Assembly (NCBI GenBank): GCA_012934845.2
Contig: WNNJ02003426.1
Location: 1-64,000 of the forward strand
Length of the DNA: 64,000 nt
Reading direction: 5' to 3'
From: Pomphorhynchus laevis
Lineage: Eukaryota; Acanthocephala; Palaeacanthocephala; Echinorhynchida; Pomphorhynchidae
The position numbers and the translations under genes were made by a program. Shown piece after piece: positions 11,601-20,639 of the stretch (its first letter is position 1; each line of letters starts with the position of its first letter). The notes under the pieces are model-generated. The model saw only the letters and a list, made by a program, of their open reading frames with translations, ran no database searches and was not told the origin of the DNA.

Positions 11601-14600
11601 TAAATGAACAAACATAGAGCAAATGCAATAAATATTTCTTACAATGATTTCGGTGTTACTTTCTCCTTATCTGAAACATCAGAACGATTTTTGACCGAAA
11701 TTTGTTTTGATTTCCTGGATTTAGATGATAGATCACTTACCTGAATTGAAAGTCAGAAAAATTATAGCAAATGCTTTATAAATTTGATAAAGTAGGCTTC
11801 TTTACTTTTATTATTTAACTAATTAATTGTTTATAAACAACAAAATAGCGAAATCTTTAACAACACGGAAGAACTCGAGAAGAGTTCTGTGTTGTTATAT
11901 CCTGAAGTATCAGGATATAGTGATACTATATCCCGAGTAATACATTAGACTGATGGAGCTGATGATCGAAGTCCAGTTATTTAGCAGCAAATATGGATAA
12001 CAAATCAATCGTAGCCAGCTTTGGCTCCTGGACCACAGTTTCAAGCGATTTTTCGCATTCACAATTTATAAAAATCGTATTCCGTTCCAAATCCTGTAAG
12101 AAATTCAGTACCCTCGTAATCAACGGATACGCATTTGTGTCTTATATAAAGAATAACTAGAAGGTTCACACACGCAACAAGCCAGTAAAAAACGCTTTCT
12201 GCACCTGAAATAATTAAGAACAGCAAATAATTCCCTTATTCAAATGTCTCAAAAATATTGAACACATGCTAATTACACATTACATTGTACTATAGATTAT
12301 GACTTGCATGAACTCGCTACGAACCAAACATCAAGTCAATTCAAATTTCAGTCGGATAAACTAATAAGCCAAGAACATTTTAATCATATCGAACAATATC
12401 CTAACCGACGGTTATTTACCGTCGTAGACAAATAAAAGAACAACCAGAATTTGTGAAAAGATCATTATATTAAGCAATTTACTGATAATAAACTCAACGT
12501 ACTTGGATTGGGATTAAATATTTGCCCATTACCAAGGGAATTTAATCGCTTATATTTCATTAAAAGTCTAAGAGAAACAAAGCATTTCCGTTTGAAGTTG
12601 GCGGAAATGAAGTAGCACAGAAACACATAGCAAATAAGAAAGATATTTAAAATTTTTTAAATTTAAAACTATACTCTACAAAATGATCAGGATTGGATGT
12701 GCTATTTAAAACTGTGTGAAGTCGGTTAATAAGCTCTACCTCCCATTTAATGCAAATATTTTCGTCATTGCTGATACCATCTACTACGCAATACATACAA
12801 TGTCTCGTAATATAATGCATGGTGAATCGATTCTTCAATTACGGTAACGTCTAGCGTTCAGCCGTCTTTCTAGATTTTGCCTAGTTTTATTTTGTACTTA
12901 ATATTAGGTAATTTAAACATGAATTTAAATAAATTATTAAACTTTGCGTTTATAAATATTATTATAAATATTATAATATTTATAATAATATTATAATAAT
13001 ACTATTTATATTAATATTATAATATTTATATTTATATTTATTGTAAAACATGTAAGCCAGACGCGAAAGAATGACGAATGCCGTTTCGTCATCACAATGA
13101 CTCATCAGTGACAGATTCCTCACAATACTGGATGCAGATGAGGACTGGCATACGGCAATCCTCATGAATGAATCAATATGAATGATGTACTAGAAAAATT
13201 TTCTAGTACATCATTCGAGGAATCTGGCACTGATGAGTGATTGTGATGACGAAACGGCATTCGTCATTCTTTCGCGTCTGGCTTACATGTTTAACAAGAA
13301 ATTCACGCGGAATGGTCTCACTCTCCTTAAATTTATATTTGTTAAATATAACAATATTTGTTATATTTACTTATTGTAAGTAAATATAACAATATTATAT
13401 TTACTTACAATGTAGGATGTCTGTGTTCCGATATGACTATGATATTTATGAGTATTTATTAAGCAGTCATCGTTTTTTACATGAATAGACAAAGATTTAG
13501 CTGGTTCGTTTTTCATATTTCTGCTAAGCTTCGAGCAATTTCTCGAATTGTACTGTTTGTATTGATCATAATTCCTCGCATGGCAAGATTCTTTATAGAA
13601 AACAGGATCTTGCGTGCTTGATAGCTAAAATTAAATGAAGTTCAATGTACTTTAGTTGACAAGGAAAATTGAATTTACTGATTTTATGTTCAAATCAAAT
13701 GCATAAAATTATAAAATATTTATAACGTAATATTAAATATAATACAATTAGTAATATAGAATTAGTAAATAATTTTATTATTAGAAATTATTATTAATAT
13801 TGTACATTTAATAATGTTAACTTTAATATAATTAAATTTAGTTTAAATTAACTAAAAATTTTTAATCTTTGATAATTTGTTAGGTGCATTTAATTTCTAT
13901 TTGCATCGAAATTTTAATAAAGTGTATCAAAGTTGAGTTTATTAATAAGATTAAGGATTACACAAAATTTCTTAAAGATTTGAGTAATATATACAAATTT
14001 GAATAATAAATACACAAGATCCAATTTAATTAATAATTCGATTTAAATAAATAACAATTTAAAAATTTAATAATAATTTAATATATTATAATATATTCAT
14101 ATTATTTAATATTCATCATATAATGCAATAATTAAATTATAACTATTGATTTAATTATTTAAATTACTCAATGTTAAATTAATTAAATTCATTTTCATAA
14201 TTATCTAATTAATTTTAATTATTTTTAAGAATTCGAAAATGTGGTAGTAAGTTTATATACTAAGACATTTACTTATATTTACTTAATATATTTAATTAAC
14301 TTAATATACTTAATCAACATAATTTTTAGTAAATATATTAATTAAACAATAATTTGTTTCTTTATAGCTTATATCGTAGCTTTATAACCATGGTTTTCTG
14401 GGATGAATTCAGATTAAGCGAACATGTTCCCGGAGAAGGCTTTCGGAATACATACCGCGTACGCCCTCTGACTTGCTTCGCTTATGCGCTGAAGACTTCC
14501 AAGTGTGTAATATGTAAACCACCAGTGCAGCAATGCAGTGAACAAACTGCAAGACTCTTGGAGGTGTGGATGACTTAATCGTCTAGTCTGGTTACTGTGC

Positions 14601-16403
14601 GAACACTTGGGATCGCCTGCAAGAAAGCGAATGCTGCACAATCTTATACAGCCAGCTTACGTACTCTTTCTAAGGGATTTTTGGCTGAATCTAAAAGTTT
14701 CCGCCAGATTCGAAGTAGAATCGGCAGGCACTAAGATATCTGTTTATCGGGATTCGCCGGGAGTTCGCGCTCATAATGAGAGATCCACGAAATCTTTCCA
14801 AATAAAACGTCTGGATCTTGATATTCAAATCTCGTGCTACGCTCCAACACTTGCTCGACCAGTACCTTTGTGTAAGTTATTGAGGACAGGAAAGCTGGTA
14901 GCCGAGGTGATACCCAATCCACCCAGAGAAATCGGGAGCATGACCTAACTCCACGATTGATCGTTTAAGGACACAAACAGAACAAACTCAAGGAACGTGC
15001 AAAGAACTGCATCGTTATCAGATGGCGAGCTACGCACGATGCCCAGTGTCGAGTGGAGGAAACATAGTATATTTAACTCGCTTACAATGACGTAATAAGT
15101 ATAGACCATCATCTCTAGTCAGGGATGGTAATCGGTCATTCATGACTTTTAACTTGAACGTCTCCCTGGTTATGACGTCATAGATAGCAATAACTTCCAC
15201 AATCCCAACAACGTTACGGATTGAGGCGTCTGTTCCCCGGAAGAAGCTTGAACATTATTTCAGTTACATGCCCTTTGTTGGACACAAATTAGTAAAAGTA
15301 AAATTAAAAAATCTTTTTAAATTTTTTATTTTAAAAAAGTTTAAAATCTTTCTTATTTAAAAACCTCAAATTTTATAAAATTAAAAGCTTTTCAACATCA
15401 TCAACTGGAACATTATCTCTATACATCCACTCACGTAAATAAAATTTGAAGTCTCTCTTTTGAATACCAATCATAGCTTTTGCTCTTCATTTTTGTAAAT
15501 GTTCGAAAAGGATTAGATATTTTGAATATGAACGCTGTTTATAAGATCTACTATTATGATCTACAAAAATGAAGATCTACAGTTATGTTTAACTGTGTTA
15601 TGTTCAACATATAAACCGGAAACTTATTTGACCCCGCAACTGTGTTGTGTAGAGGAATTAGGGGCCGAAACATGAAAGCATATCAGTTCCTCCTGATGGC
15701 CTCTAATTCTTATTCTGATACAACGTCTGTTATTCATTAGTCAATTCATTAAAGTTGATTTTTATTTTAAATTTCAATTTTTTTATTTTTACTTGATTTA
15801 AATTATAGAAAATCTAAAAACAATTATTAATTTTATTATTTAATTATTAAATTTTGATTAAACATTATTGTTTTGTTTAGTTTATAATTATATTAAATAC
15901 GTAGACTCAGTTAGCTGATTTGATAAATTATATAATATATTATAATATAATATATATTATATATAATATAATTAAATATAATTATATCCGTTGACGTTTT
16001 TAAATTTTTTTTTTGCCTTAGAAACGATATTTGCAAGATTCGAACGTTTTATAGATAGAAGAGTTTAGTTTGTGTAAGATTAACATATTAGGCTCATTTC
16101 TGATTTGGTTAAGAGCATAACCCGATAGCACAATAGCTCCAACTTTATCCTACGTTATTGAATTATCAAATATTTTTGACTAAATATTGACATTTAACAC
16201 ATTTTTAATACATTTCCATAAGTAATTAAAGCATTTTCCATTAGTTTTATTATATACAAAAACGAATCCCGTTAAACAGCACTTGGCTACACATTTACTT
16301 ACGATCTGCAAGCATTCCATTTGTAATTCTGGAGGCAGAGCTTGAAAAACTTGATCAAATATGTATAAGTATAATTGTAGGCTTGATGTATTCTTATCGT
16401 TAT
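5417..16403 (-). CDS. Immunoglobulin I-set domain gene, five exons recognised
   Basis: Exons in transcript order: 16,303-16,403 (33 codons, enters phase 1, leaves phase 0), 13,409-13,624 (72 codons, phase 0 to 0), 11,643-11,740 (phase 0 to 2), 9,633-9,856 (phase 2 to 1) and 5,417-5,617 (phase 1 to 1). Every junction is frame-compatible and each exon has good AG and GT borders (for example GATTTAG/T and TTAG/GTAAAA). The first exons encode no known domain: a Leu-rich piece with FQALPPELQMECLQ, then a Tyr/Asn/Lys-rich piece, then a basic Ser/Lys linker. The last two exons together encode one I-set Ig domain. The beginning and end of the protein were not found. Introns carry fold-back, LINE and RT-family relics. 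Its function is unknown; a cell-surface or muscle-type Ig protein is possible. Confidence 0.65.
5640..5768. repeat. Flank shared with the 27.1-kb fold-back locus
   Basis: This stretch (for example TTTACACTGAACCCCTTCAT) is the reverse complement of 27,117-27,250. At both loci it abuts a fold-back arm, so the fold-back and this flank belong to one larger element. Confidence 0.75.
5769..6110. repeat. Single fold-back arm
   Basis: It repeats the left half of the 6,172-6,653 hairpin (ATGCTGTTTCGACTTTTGAG, then GTAGGGGGCTGCTG) and continues to a second terminal motif TTCTGATTGAAGGAATTGGG near 6,085. It is a partial or dimeric copy of the same element. Confidence 0.7.
6172..6653. repeat. Fold-back element with about 220-bp inverted arms
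   Basis: The two halves are reverse complements, from TATTGAAGGAATCGGGAAGA at the left to TCCCGATTCCTTCAATCAGA at the right. The centre is near 6,430, where GTGAGAGTATTCATCACG meets its complement. Near each arm's outer end is a nested hairpin whose plus-strand form at 6,577-6,600 reads CTGATGA, a small stem, then GAAAC, like a hammerhead core. The related locus at 26,537-27,116 has the same layout and lies beside a PLE endonuclease relic. There is no protein-coding content. Confidence 0.85.
7120..7745 (-). mobile_element. Jockey/I-like LINE, 3' fragment with internal deletion
   Basis: Bases 7,120-7,440 match the ORF2 C-terminus and 3' end of the LINE at 16,905-20,639 (compare 16,970-17,270). 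About 7,540-7,740 matches an interior ORF2 segment (compare 18,040-18,240, shared words GGCTAATAGCATTGTGA and GATTTGGAGGTGCCCGGG). The sequence between these parts is missing. The copy is heavily diverged and dead. Confidence 0.85.
7808..9166. mobile_element. Element with about 240-bp inverted arms and a captured gene fragment
   Basis: The left arm (about 7,808-8,046) and right arm (about 8,926-9,166) are reverse complements, from GTGTTAAGTAAAAAATAAGT at the outside to CTATGATCAACTAAGGCACT at the inside. A further inverted match, ACATTCATTG-CACTTGTTCATGTG, lies outside at about 7,712-7,750 and 9,345-9,383. Part of the left arm is repeated directly at 8,376-8,518. Between them (8,519-8,920) is a GC-rich piece of an RT-family C-terminal module. 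There is no transposase, so it is probably a non-autonomous element that picked up foreign sequence. Confidence 0.75.
8519..8923 (+). pseudogene. Fragment of RT-family C-terminal CCHC/RPDG module
   Basis: The open frame begins MNSATTTEARARLL and contains LRLGIRFCAPYRCICG, then HGLDC and a paired His, then SRLEP and VDGRRPNGGTLIPW. This order (CxC...HGLxC, N-L-L-K-AL, LEPxGL, DGKRPDG-x-LIPW) matches a family of invertebrate reverse-transcriptase-linked proteins whose tail looks like a restriction-like (PD-(D/E)XK-type) nuclease. The family match is from memory of conserved features. The module stops abruptly after IPW, where the element's right arm begins, so it lacks the final WDxTC segment. 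Its G+C content is far above its surroundings. Confidence 0.65.
9633..9856 (-). CDS. Ig gene exon: linker and A to B strands of the I-set domain
   Basis: This 74-codon exon has acceptor TTTTTGATTTAG/T and donor TTAG/GTAAAA. An acidic linker is followed by the start of the Ig domain, DPLFINVSENITANIGS, then TVVLKAQVKG. The B-strand position that normally carries the disulphide cysteine is Ala here (L-x-A-x-V), while the F-strand Cys in the next exon is kept. Phase (2 in, 1 out) fits both neighbouring exons. Confidence 0.75.
9995..10769 (-). pseudogene. Relic of the RT-family C-terminal module
   Basis: Read in broken frames on the minus strand, the order DDTSFTLAIGLRL, FECECG, GLCKTDGKRP, MSLVP, DYTC-NPLAP, FVPVAVYTLGH and QISAKIQRSSNACML follows the same family as 8,519-8,923 but reaches its C-terminus. 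There are several frameshifts, and two conserved Trp positions have become stops, so it is long dead. It lies inside an intron of the Ig gene. Confidence 0.65.
10800..11640. other. A+T-rich intron sequence
   Basis: I see no coding exon, RNA or known repeat. A short GTACAGGTAAA-like motif recurs three times at 11,400-11,470. Confidence 0.6.
11942..12000 (-). repeat. Repeat shared with 39,945-40,026
   Basis: About 75 nt including CCATATTTGCTGCTAAATAA and CTCCATCAGTCTAATGTATT are shared with the segment just upstream of the PLE RT relic at 40.1 kb. It is therefore part of a dispersed, probably PLE-linked, repeat. Confidence 0.75.
12059..12204 (-). pseudogene. Possible membrane-segment exon
   Basis: After a good acceptor (AATTATTTCAG/GT) the frame reads 47 residues with one strong hydrophobic helix, VFYWLVACVNLLVILYI, then RHKC and a short acidic tail before a stop. 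A second frame continues just beyond, ending at AAK in a dispersed repeat. Its phase does not fit between the Ig-gene exons at 13.4 and 11.7 kb, so it belongs to something else or is a relic. Confidence 0.3.
13047..13292. repeat. Inverted repeat of about 75 bp with coding-like arms
   Basis: 13,047-13,120 and 13,205-13,292 are reverse complements. Both arms, read outward, give the same peptide core CDDETAFVILSRLAYMF, on the minus strand at left and the plus strand at right. The right arm continues further as KKFTRNGLTLLK. It is probably an inverted duplication of a gene or transposase fragment. I do not recognise the family; a weak resemblance to the N-terminal part of Harbinger-type transposases is not enough to name it. 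Confidence 0.6.
13640..14350. other. Very A+T-rich intron sequence
   Basis: Dominated by short TTAATTA/AATAT strings. I see no gene or recognisable repeat. Confidence 0.6.
14690..15290 (-). pseudogene. Relic of the RT family, region after the RT core
   Basis: On the minus strand, broken frames give NDRLPSLTRDDGLYLLRHC, KRVKYTMF and then MLPISLGGLGI and ALPAFLSSIT-like text. These are the landmarks (LLRHC...LPxxLGGLGIR...LALPAFLSS) that precede the CCHC/RPDG tail in the same invertebrate RT family found at 10.0-10.8 kb. G+C content is higher than the flanks. Further minus-strand GC-rich sequence to 14,400 may belong to it but I cannot align it. Real Ig-gene exons lie between this relic and the one at 10 kb, so they are probably separate insertions. 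Confidence 0.5.
15600..15925 (-). repeat. Dispersed repeat family X, longest reversed copy
   Basis: Contains GGCCGAAACATGAAAGC, CAGTTCCTCCTGATGGCCTC and CGTCTGTTATTCATTAGTC, and ends at CGTAGACTCAGTTAGCTGA. It gives the best estimate of family length, about 325 bp. 15,926-16,300 is A+T-rich with TATAAT strings and no gene. Confidence 0.7.
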
Positions 16404-16499
16404 CTAGAACAAATCTATTGATAATTAGTTAATTAGCAATTATTTACAAATTATCAAAATTATCAGCACGCTTTAAGTTATCAGCCACGCTTTAAATAC

Positions 16500-16904
16500 T
16501 GTTAACGCCCCCTCCTTCCTAGAGGCCCCTAATCTATGCAGGTGAGTTGGACTTTCAAGGCAAATGGATCATGTGTAATGCAACTTTCGCAGACACTATA
16601 GCAGCCAGCAACGTCAGAGACGCCCACTGCAAGCAGGATGAGCAGCCACAGCGGCAGAGGAACGGAAGCGACAGAAATATCGCGAACTATCCCAGTACCA
16701 TTATTTCCTTCTCTTCGGAGTCGAAACGTATAGAGCCCCAGGCGAGTCCGAGGTCGCTCAGTCGAGATATTGGACGCCGCATCAATAGAGTAACAGGTGT
16801 ATCTAGTTCAACGTCTTAACTTTATCAGAAAATTAGCTTGACTGTGCAGCGTGGAAACACCGTGAGCGTTTTGGCGACTGCGCAAACTGTTCACGACGTG
16901 TATT
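16500..16904. other. GC-rich unassigned segment with coding-like text
   Basis: The G+C content is much higher than in the neighbouring intron DNA. On the minus strand a frame open for about 100 codons contains a signal-peptide-like hydrophobic run, VPLPLWLLILLAVGVSDVAG, followed by CYSVCESC and a later LTC, reminiscent of a secreted protein start or LRR N-cap. It has no in-frame Met and no good donor. On the plus strand there is an excellent donor, ATGCAG/GTGAGT, at 16,540/16,541 and an overlapping 90-codon frame. Strand and identity remain open. It abuts the 3' end of the LINE copy at 16,905. Confidence 0.35.
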
Positions 16905-17020
16905 TTGGAATCTTCAACTTATATTCACGGCCTCAGGTCCAGAGGGATCTGAGCCCCTCGGCCGCACCAGCGCGCCGCCCTCTGACTGAACCATTCGGGG
17001 TCTCTCACACACCTAAGAGT

Positions 17021-19385
17021 TCAGTCAAGGCGGACTATGGTTGGTAATCTCGAGATGAGGAGCTTGAGAAACCTTAGTCTTTGTTCTGGGGGACGTCCTC
17101 GTGAGAAGAAGACTAATCCCGAGATAGCCCAAGTACCCCAGAGGCGCACTTGGGTTATCCCATTCAATGACAGATGCTGGGCCCGTTTCAGAGCCCACCT
17201 AGCTTTCTTCAGGATACGTTTAAGTCTATCCAGGTCAGCTTTCGCCGACCAATTCACCGTAACGGTGAACCCCAGATATTTTACTCGACTCGTGAAGATG
17301 GGGAGTGGTTGATGCTGCAAAATGGAGGAGAGTGTAGAGAGTGCTAGTCTCTTAAGTTTCTTTTTGGTGGCAGGAACGCCATTAAAGACAACCACCTGTG
17401 ATTTTGAGGAGTTTAAAATAAGATTGGATGGGGGCAACTGATCTTTTAATCTTAAAAAGAAACGGCTGATGTCAGAGATTACATCTTTGCACCTGCGTCC
17501 AGAGAACAAGGCTGTGGTATCATCAGCATATACCACTAGATGTTGATCACGTTTAAAATTCTTGAATAATACAATGGATGCAGCAAGATATAAGATAGGA
17601 GAAAGTGGGGATCCTTGAGGTACACCTGTAATAGGGTAGAACTGACGCGCATCAGGGTCGTCTTCATAGTAGAACCGCTTGGTGTACAACAATATCTCCA
17701 CCCTGTTAACAATTCTCGCAGGCAACCCGAGGGACCTGAGAGAGGAGATAATGAAGGGAATGGAGATCCGGTCAAATGCAGCTGAAAAATCAAGAAAAAC
17801 AGCCACAGCAAGCTGATGACTATTATCCTGACAAAACTGATGCACTTCACCAATTGCTGAATGGACCGAGCGCCCTTTGACAAACCCATGAAAACTCGGT
17901 GGGATCAAATTACGCCTACATAAATGAACGCGGATTCTACGCGCAAGCGCTTTCTCGTAGATGGATATGAGGGCGTTTTGAATCGAGATGGGCCGCAGAT
18001 CTTTAGGACAAGTGATTAATCTCTTTTTAGGTAAAAAAAACTCGACGGCTGATGTTGATTTCCGCTATGTCAGACGGGGAGGCTAATAGCATTGTGATGG
18101 CGACCTCCTTTCTCTGACTGTATGTCAAAAGCTGACAGACACGAGTGGTGAGTGGCGCGTGGGATTTGGAGGTGCCCGGGAGTGGTCCCCAGGAGTTAAG
18201 GATATCTGTAACAGACAAGTCCCTACTCCTGAAGTCACACCAAGGCGGGATTGGTTGGGGAGAATGAGTGGCTCCATAATTGTGTAAGGAAAGTGACTCC
18301 TCTAAAACTTTGTCAAGGCCTATGCTACCAATCCAAACCAAGGCTCTATCCTTCCAGCAAACAAATTTCTCCTTCTTGAATATCTTCCAGAAGGAAGCCT
18401 GAGAAGGGTTTTGGTGAGCAATGCTTGCCCTATCCCTGCTCAGCTGGAGCCTATATCTAGAGCTCCAATATTCATTCGAGAGGATATGTCTGGCGGAAAC
18501 AGAGAGATTGGGAAGGTGCAACATTTTAGCTAGGACCTTGAGCTTTGTTGGAGTAGGATTGTATATTCGACCTTTATAGGTAGTCGAAAGGATCGCGGTA
18601 GCTTGCGATGAGAGGTAGGAATTAAATTCGGTCAAACTCTCAATTCCAATTCTGGGGAAGAGTTGGATAGCTGCCTGAAAGAAGGCCACTCTAATAGGAT
18701 CAAAGTGAAACCTTCTTCTAAGCAACGTATCGTCCTCTAGCCGCCAGCGAATTAGGTCATGAGAGGTGGTCTGTTGTTGACGCGACTGCTCGGTGCAAAT
18801 GGGTTTCAACAACCACATCTTATGTAGCAGTAATATGTCGAGGAGAGAATTTGTTGTAGAGCAATGAAAGGTTGGGGAAGGTGGTTTATGAATAAGATAG
18901 TCGATCCTTGCTCTGCGAAGTGCTGCATTAATCCAACGACCAGTTCTGTCGTTGAAGTCACCAAGTAACATGTCATAACCGCTCCCCAATATTTGATCCA
19001 GGAGGTCACGGTTTTTGTGAATTTCTCCTGGCCGAATATAGACATTGGCTATGCTTATACGCTTACCGTTCTTACAAAGTGATATAGCTAAACAAGATAG
19101 GGCTGGACAAGAGTAGTTTAATAGGAGGGATGATCTTAAGGAGCTTTTTACTAGGGTTAAAAGACCTTGTGATGAAGAGGAGTGAGGGGGGGGTTATGTA
19201 AGGAGTAAAGTGGGTGTATATGTGCTTAGGGATAAATCGAGTAATATCCTGGGGAGACGGATAGACCGCGTCTCCTGAAGGACTATAACATCTGCATCTC
19301 TACCAGATAGAAGGCTAAGGGCGGAAGCACCTCCCGAATTCCACTGAAGGATATTCAGTGAAAAAGGTCCTTGATTACTTCCCAT
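17021..19385 (-). pseudogene. LINE copy 2 ORF2 (APE endonuclease plus RT), broken
   Basis: Endonuclease motifs LNILQWNSGG, VIVLQETRS and LGDFNDRTGRW and RT motifs AVFLDFSAAFDR, GVPQGSPLSPILY and VVYADDTTALFSG are all present. The reading frame shifts near 19,255 and returns near 19,195. It shifts again in a run of A near 18,030-18,045, after SRRVFF. A stop soon after SRLPTIVRLD ends the C-terminus about 70 residues earlier than in copy 3. Confidence 0.85.
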
Positions 19386-19524
19386 TGCGTAAGTGTTACC
19401 GAAGTGGGACGCCCTCCACCTAGTCGCAACTAGAGGCGGAAAAGTCGCCTTTACCGCTTCCCGTCACGACAAATGGAGTCGCTTGCCCACGGGCGATATC
19501 TTCATTTCCCTCGTTAGCCATAGC

Positions 19525-20625
19525 TCAAATCGAATCCTTTCGAGCAAGCTTCAGAGCGGCTATGCTTAGCGCTGACCCGTTTCGTTTCTTAGATTTTGGT
19601 GGCTTCTTAATATTGTTGGTCTTCCCAGAAGGAGGAGAATGGAAGGATTCCGCTAATTGACCCACCAATTTTTGGACCAATTTTTCAAGTTGAATCATTG
19701 ATGCCTGATGCTGCTTTTCAATAAGTTTAAGAATTTCTGTGTCCGGCATCCTGTCGTCATTCTTGTTAGACGATACAGCTTCCACGAAGCTAGTCGGTTT
19801 TGCTGTTACACCCCTGTGTCTCTTTTGGTACGCCTTAAAGATTTTACATTTTTTTGACCATGCGGGGTGCTCACCACCGCAGTTTGCGCAAAATGGCTTA
19901 CTTTCGCACTTCTCAGGATGTATAGCAGTTGTACCACACACGCCGCACTTATGTGGTAAAGAACATCCAGTGGACCAATGCCCCCACTGATGACAATTGT
20001 TGCAGTGAGGGTACGTTAGTGAGTCGGTTTCGATTATTGAAAATCTCAAATTATACCCCATAAAAGGATTGCATGTTGAAATCGATAGTTTTTGAGCTTC
20101 ATCAACCGGGGCATTGCAGAACGCAACGGGAATGGGGAAGCCTTTAATCCCTTTTATAAAGCGCACGTTAGAGATTTTGTAATCAGTTTCTAGGGCTGAT
20201 ATATCTTCTTCTGAAATGTATGTGGGCATATTATTTATCTTTATTGTTGCCAGGATTGGTTTGGAAGCAATTATGCCTTGTTCCGAATGCTCTTTTTTAA
20301 AGTAGTCTACGTACGACATTGCGAGATCAGGAGTGCAGAATGAGATTTTAATCTCAGATTCATAATATTTAATCGCATTGAACAATATCCTTTTTTTAAA
20401 TCGATGAGCAAAGCCTCTTATAAAAACATTGAACATGTTCTGCCTTTCCAGAGGCACCAAAAGTCTGATAATCACCAGGTTGGATAATTTTGGTACCGGG
20501 GGAAGTTCACCCTCCTGAATATATTCAAGAGAACCTAAATCTCCACTTACCTCGTTTATTGCATTGGCAGGAAAATTAGTTTTCATTGAGTTCTTTGAAC
20601 GCTCCGACATGCTAAATTTACTCAT
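19525..20625 (-). CDS. LINE copy 2 ORF1, nucleic-acid-binding protein
   Basis: This is an intact 366-residue frame. An N-terminal tail of about 45 residues is followed by an RRM-like region (about 47-205; NLVIIRLL, KKRILFNAIKYYESEIKISF). Three CCHC knuckles follow at about 208-260 (CNNCHQWGHWSTGC, CGVCGTTAIHPEKC, CANCGGEHPAWSKKC), then a basic C-terminus. By family knowledge ORF1 binds the LINE RNA in a ribonucleoprotein. The N-terminus differs from copy 3, which has about 120 residues before the shared region, so the copies may be 5'-truncated or belong to different subfamilies. Confidence 0.9.
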   Translation of the reverse strand: MSKFSMSERSKNSMKTNFPANAINEVSGDLGSLEYIQEGELPPVPKLSNLVIIRLLVPLERQNMFNVFIRGFAHRFKKRILFNAIKYYESEIKISFCTPDLAMSYVDYFKKEHSEQGIIASKPILATIKINNMPTYISEEDISALETDYKISNVRFIKGIKGFPIPVAFCNAPVDEAQKLSISTCNPFMGYNLRFSIIETDSLTYPHCNNCHQWGHWSTGCSLPHKCGVCGTTAIHPEKCESKPFCANCGGEHPAWSKKCKIFKAYQKRHRGVTAKPTSFVEAVSSNKNDDRMPDTEILKLIEKQHQASMIQLEKLVQKLVGQLAESFHSPPSGKTNNIKKPPKSKKRNGSALSIAALKLARKDSI

Positions 20626-20639
20626 TTTGCACTATTTCA

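Larger units (their letters stand above)
16905..20639 (-). mobile_element. Jockey/I-like LINE copy 2, nearly full length
   Basis: ORF1 (19,525-20,625) is intact and ORF2 (about 17,021-19,385) is broken. The 3' end has the GGGATCTGAGCCC-type motif found in the other copies (reads as plus strand near 16,945). It meets a plus-strand copy of the same family head-to-head at about 20,630-20,640. The family has no RNase H domain. I assign it to the Jockey/I superfamily from the three-knuckle ORF1 and APE endonuclease but cannot fix the clade. Confidence 0.9.

Noticed and set aside
12647-12838. 63-codon minus-strand frame with CMYCVVDG and IKWEVE, vaguely Ig- or FN3-like
   Set aside because: No convincing acceptor or donor and no phase match to the Ig-gene exons; resemblance too weak to name.
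15655-15710. GAAAC and CTGATGG boxes in repeat family X
   Set aside because: Only a few bases separate the would-be cleavage site from the CTGATG box, so no stem I is possible, and the core box is not conserved between copies.
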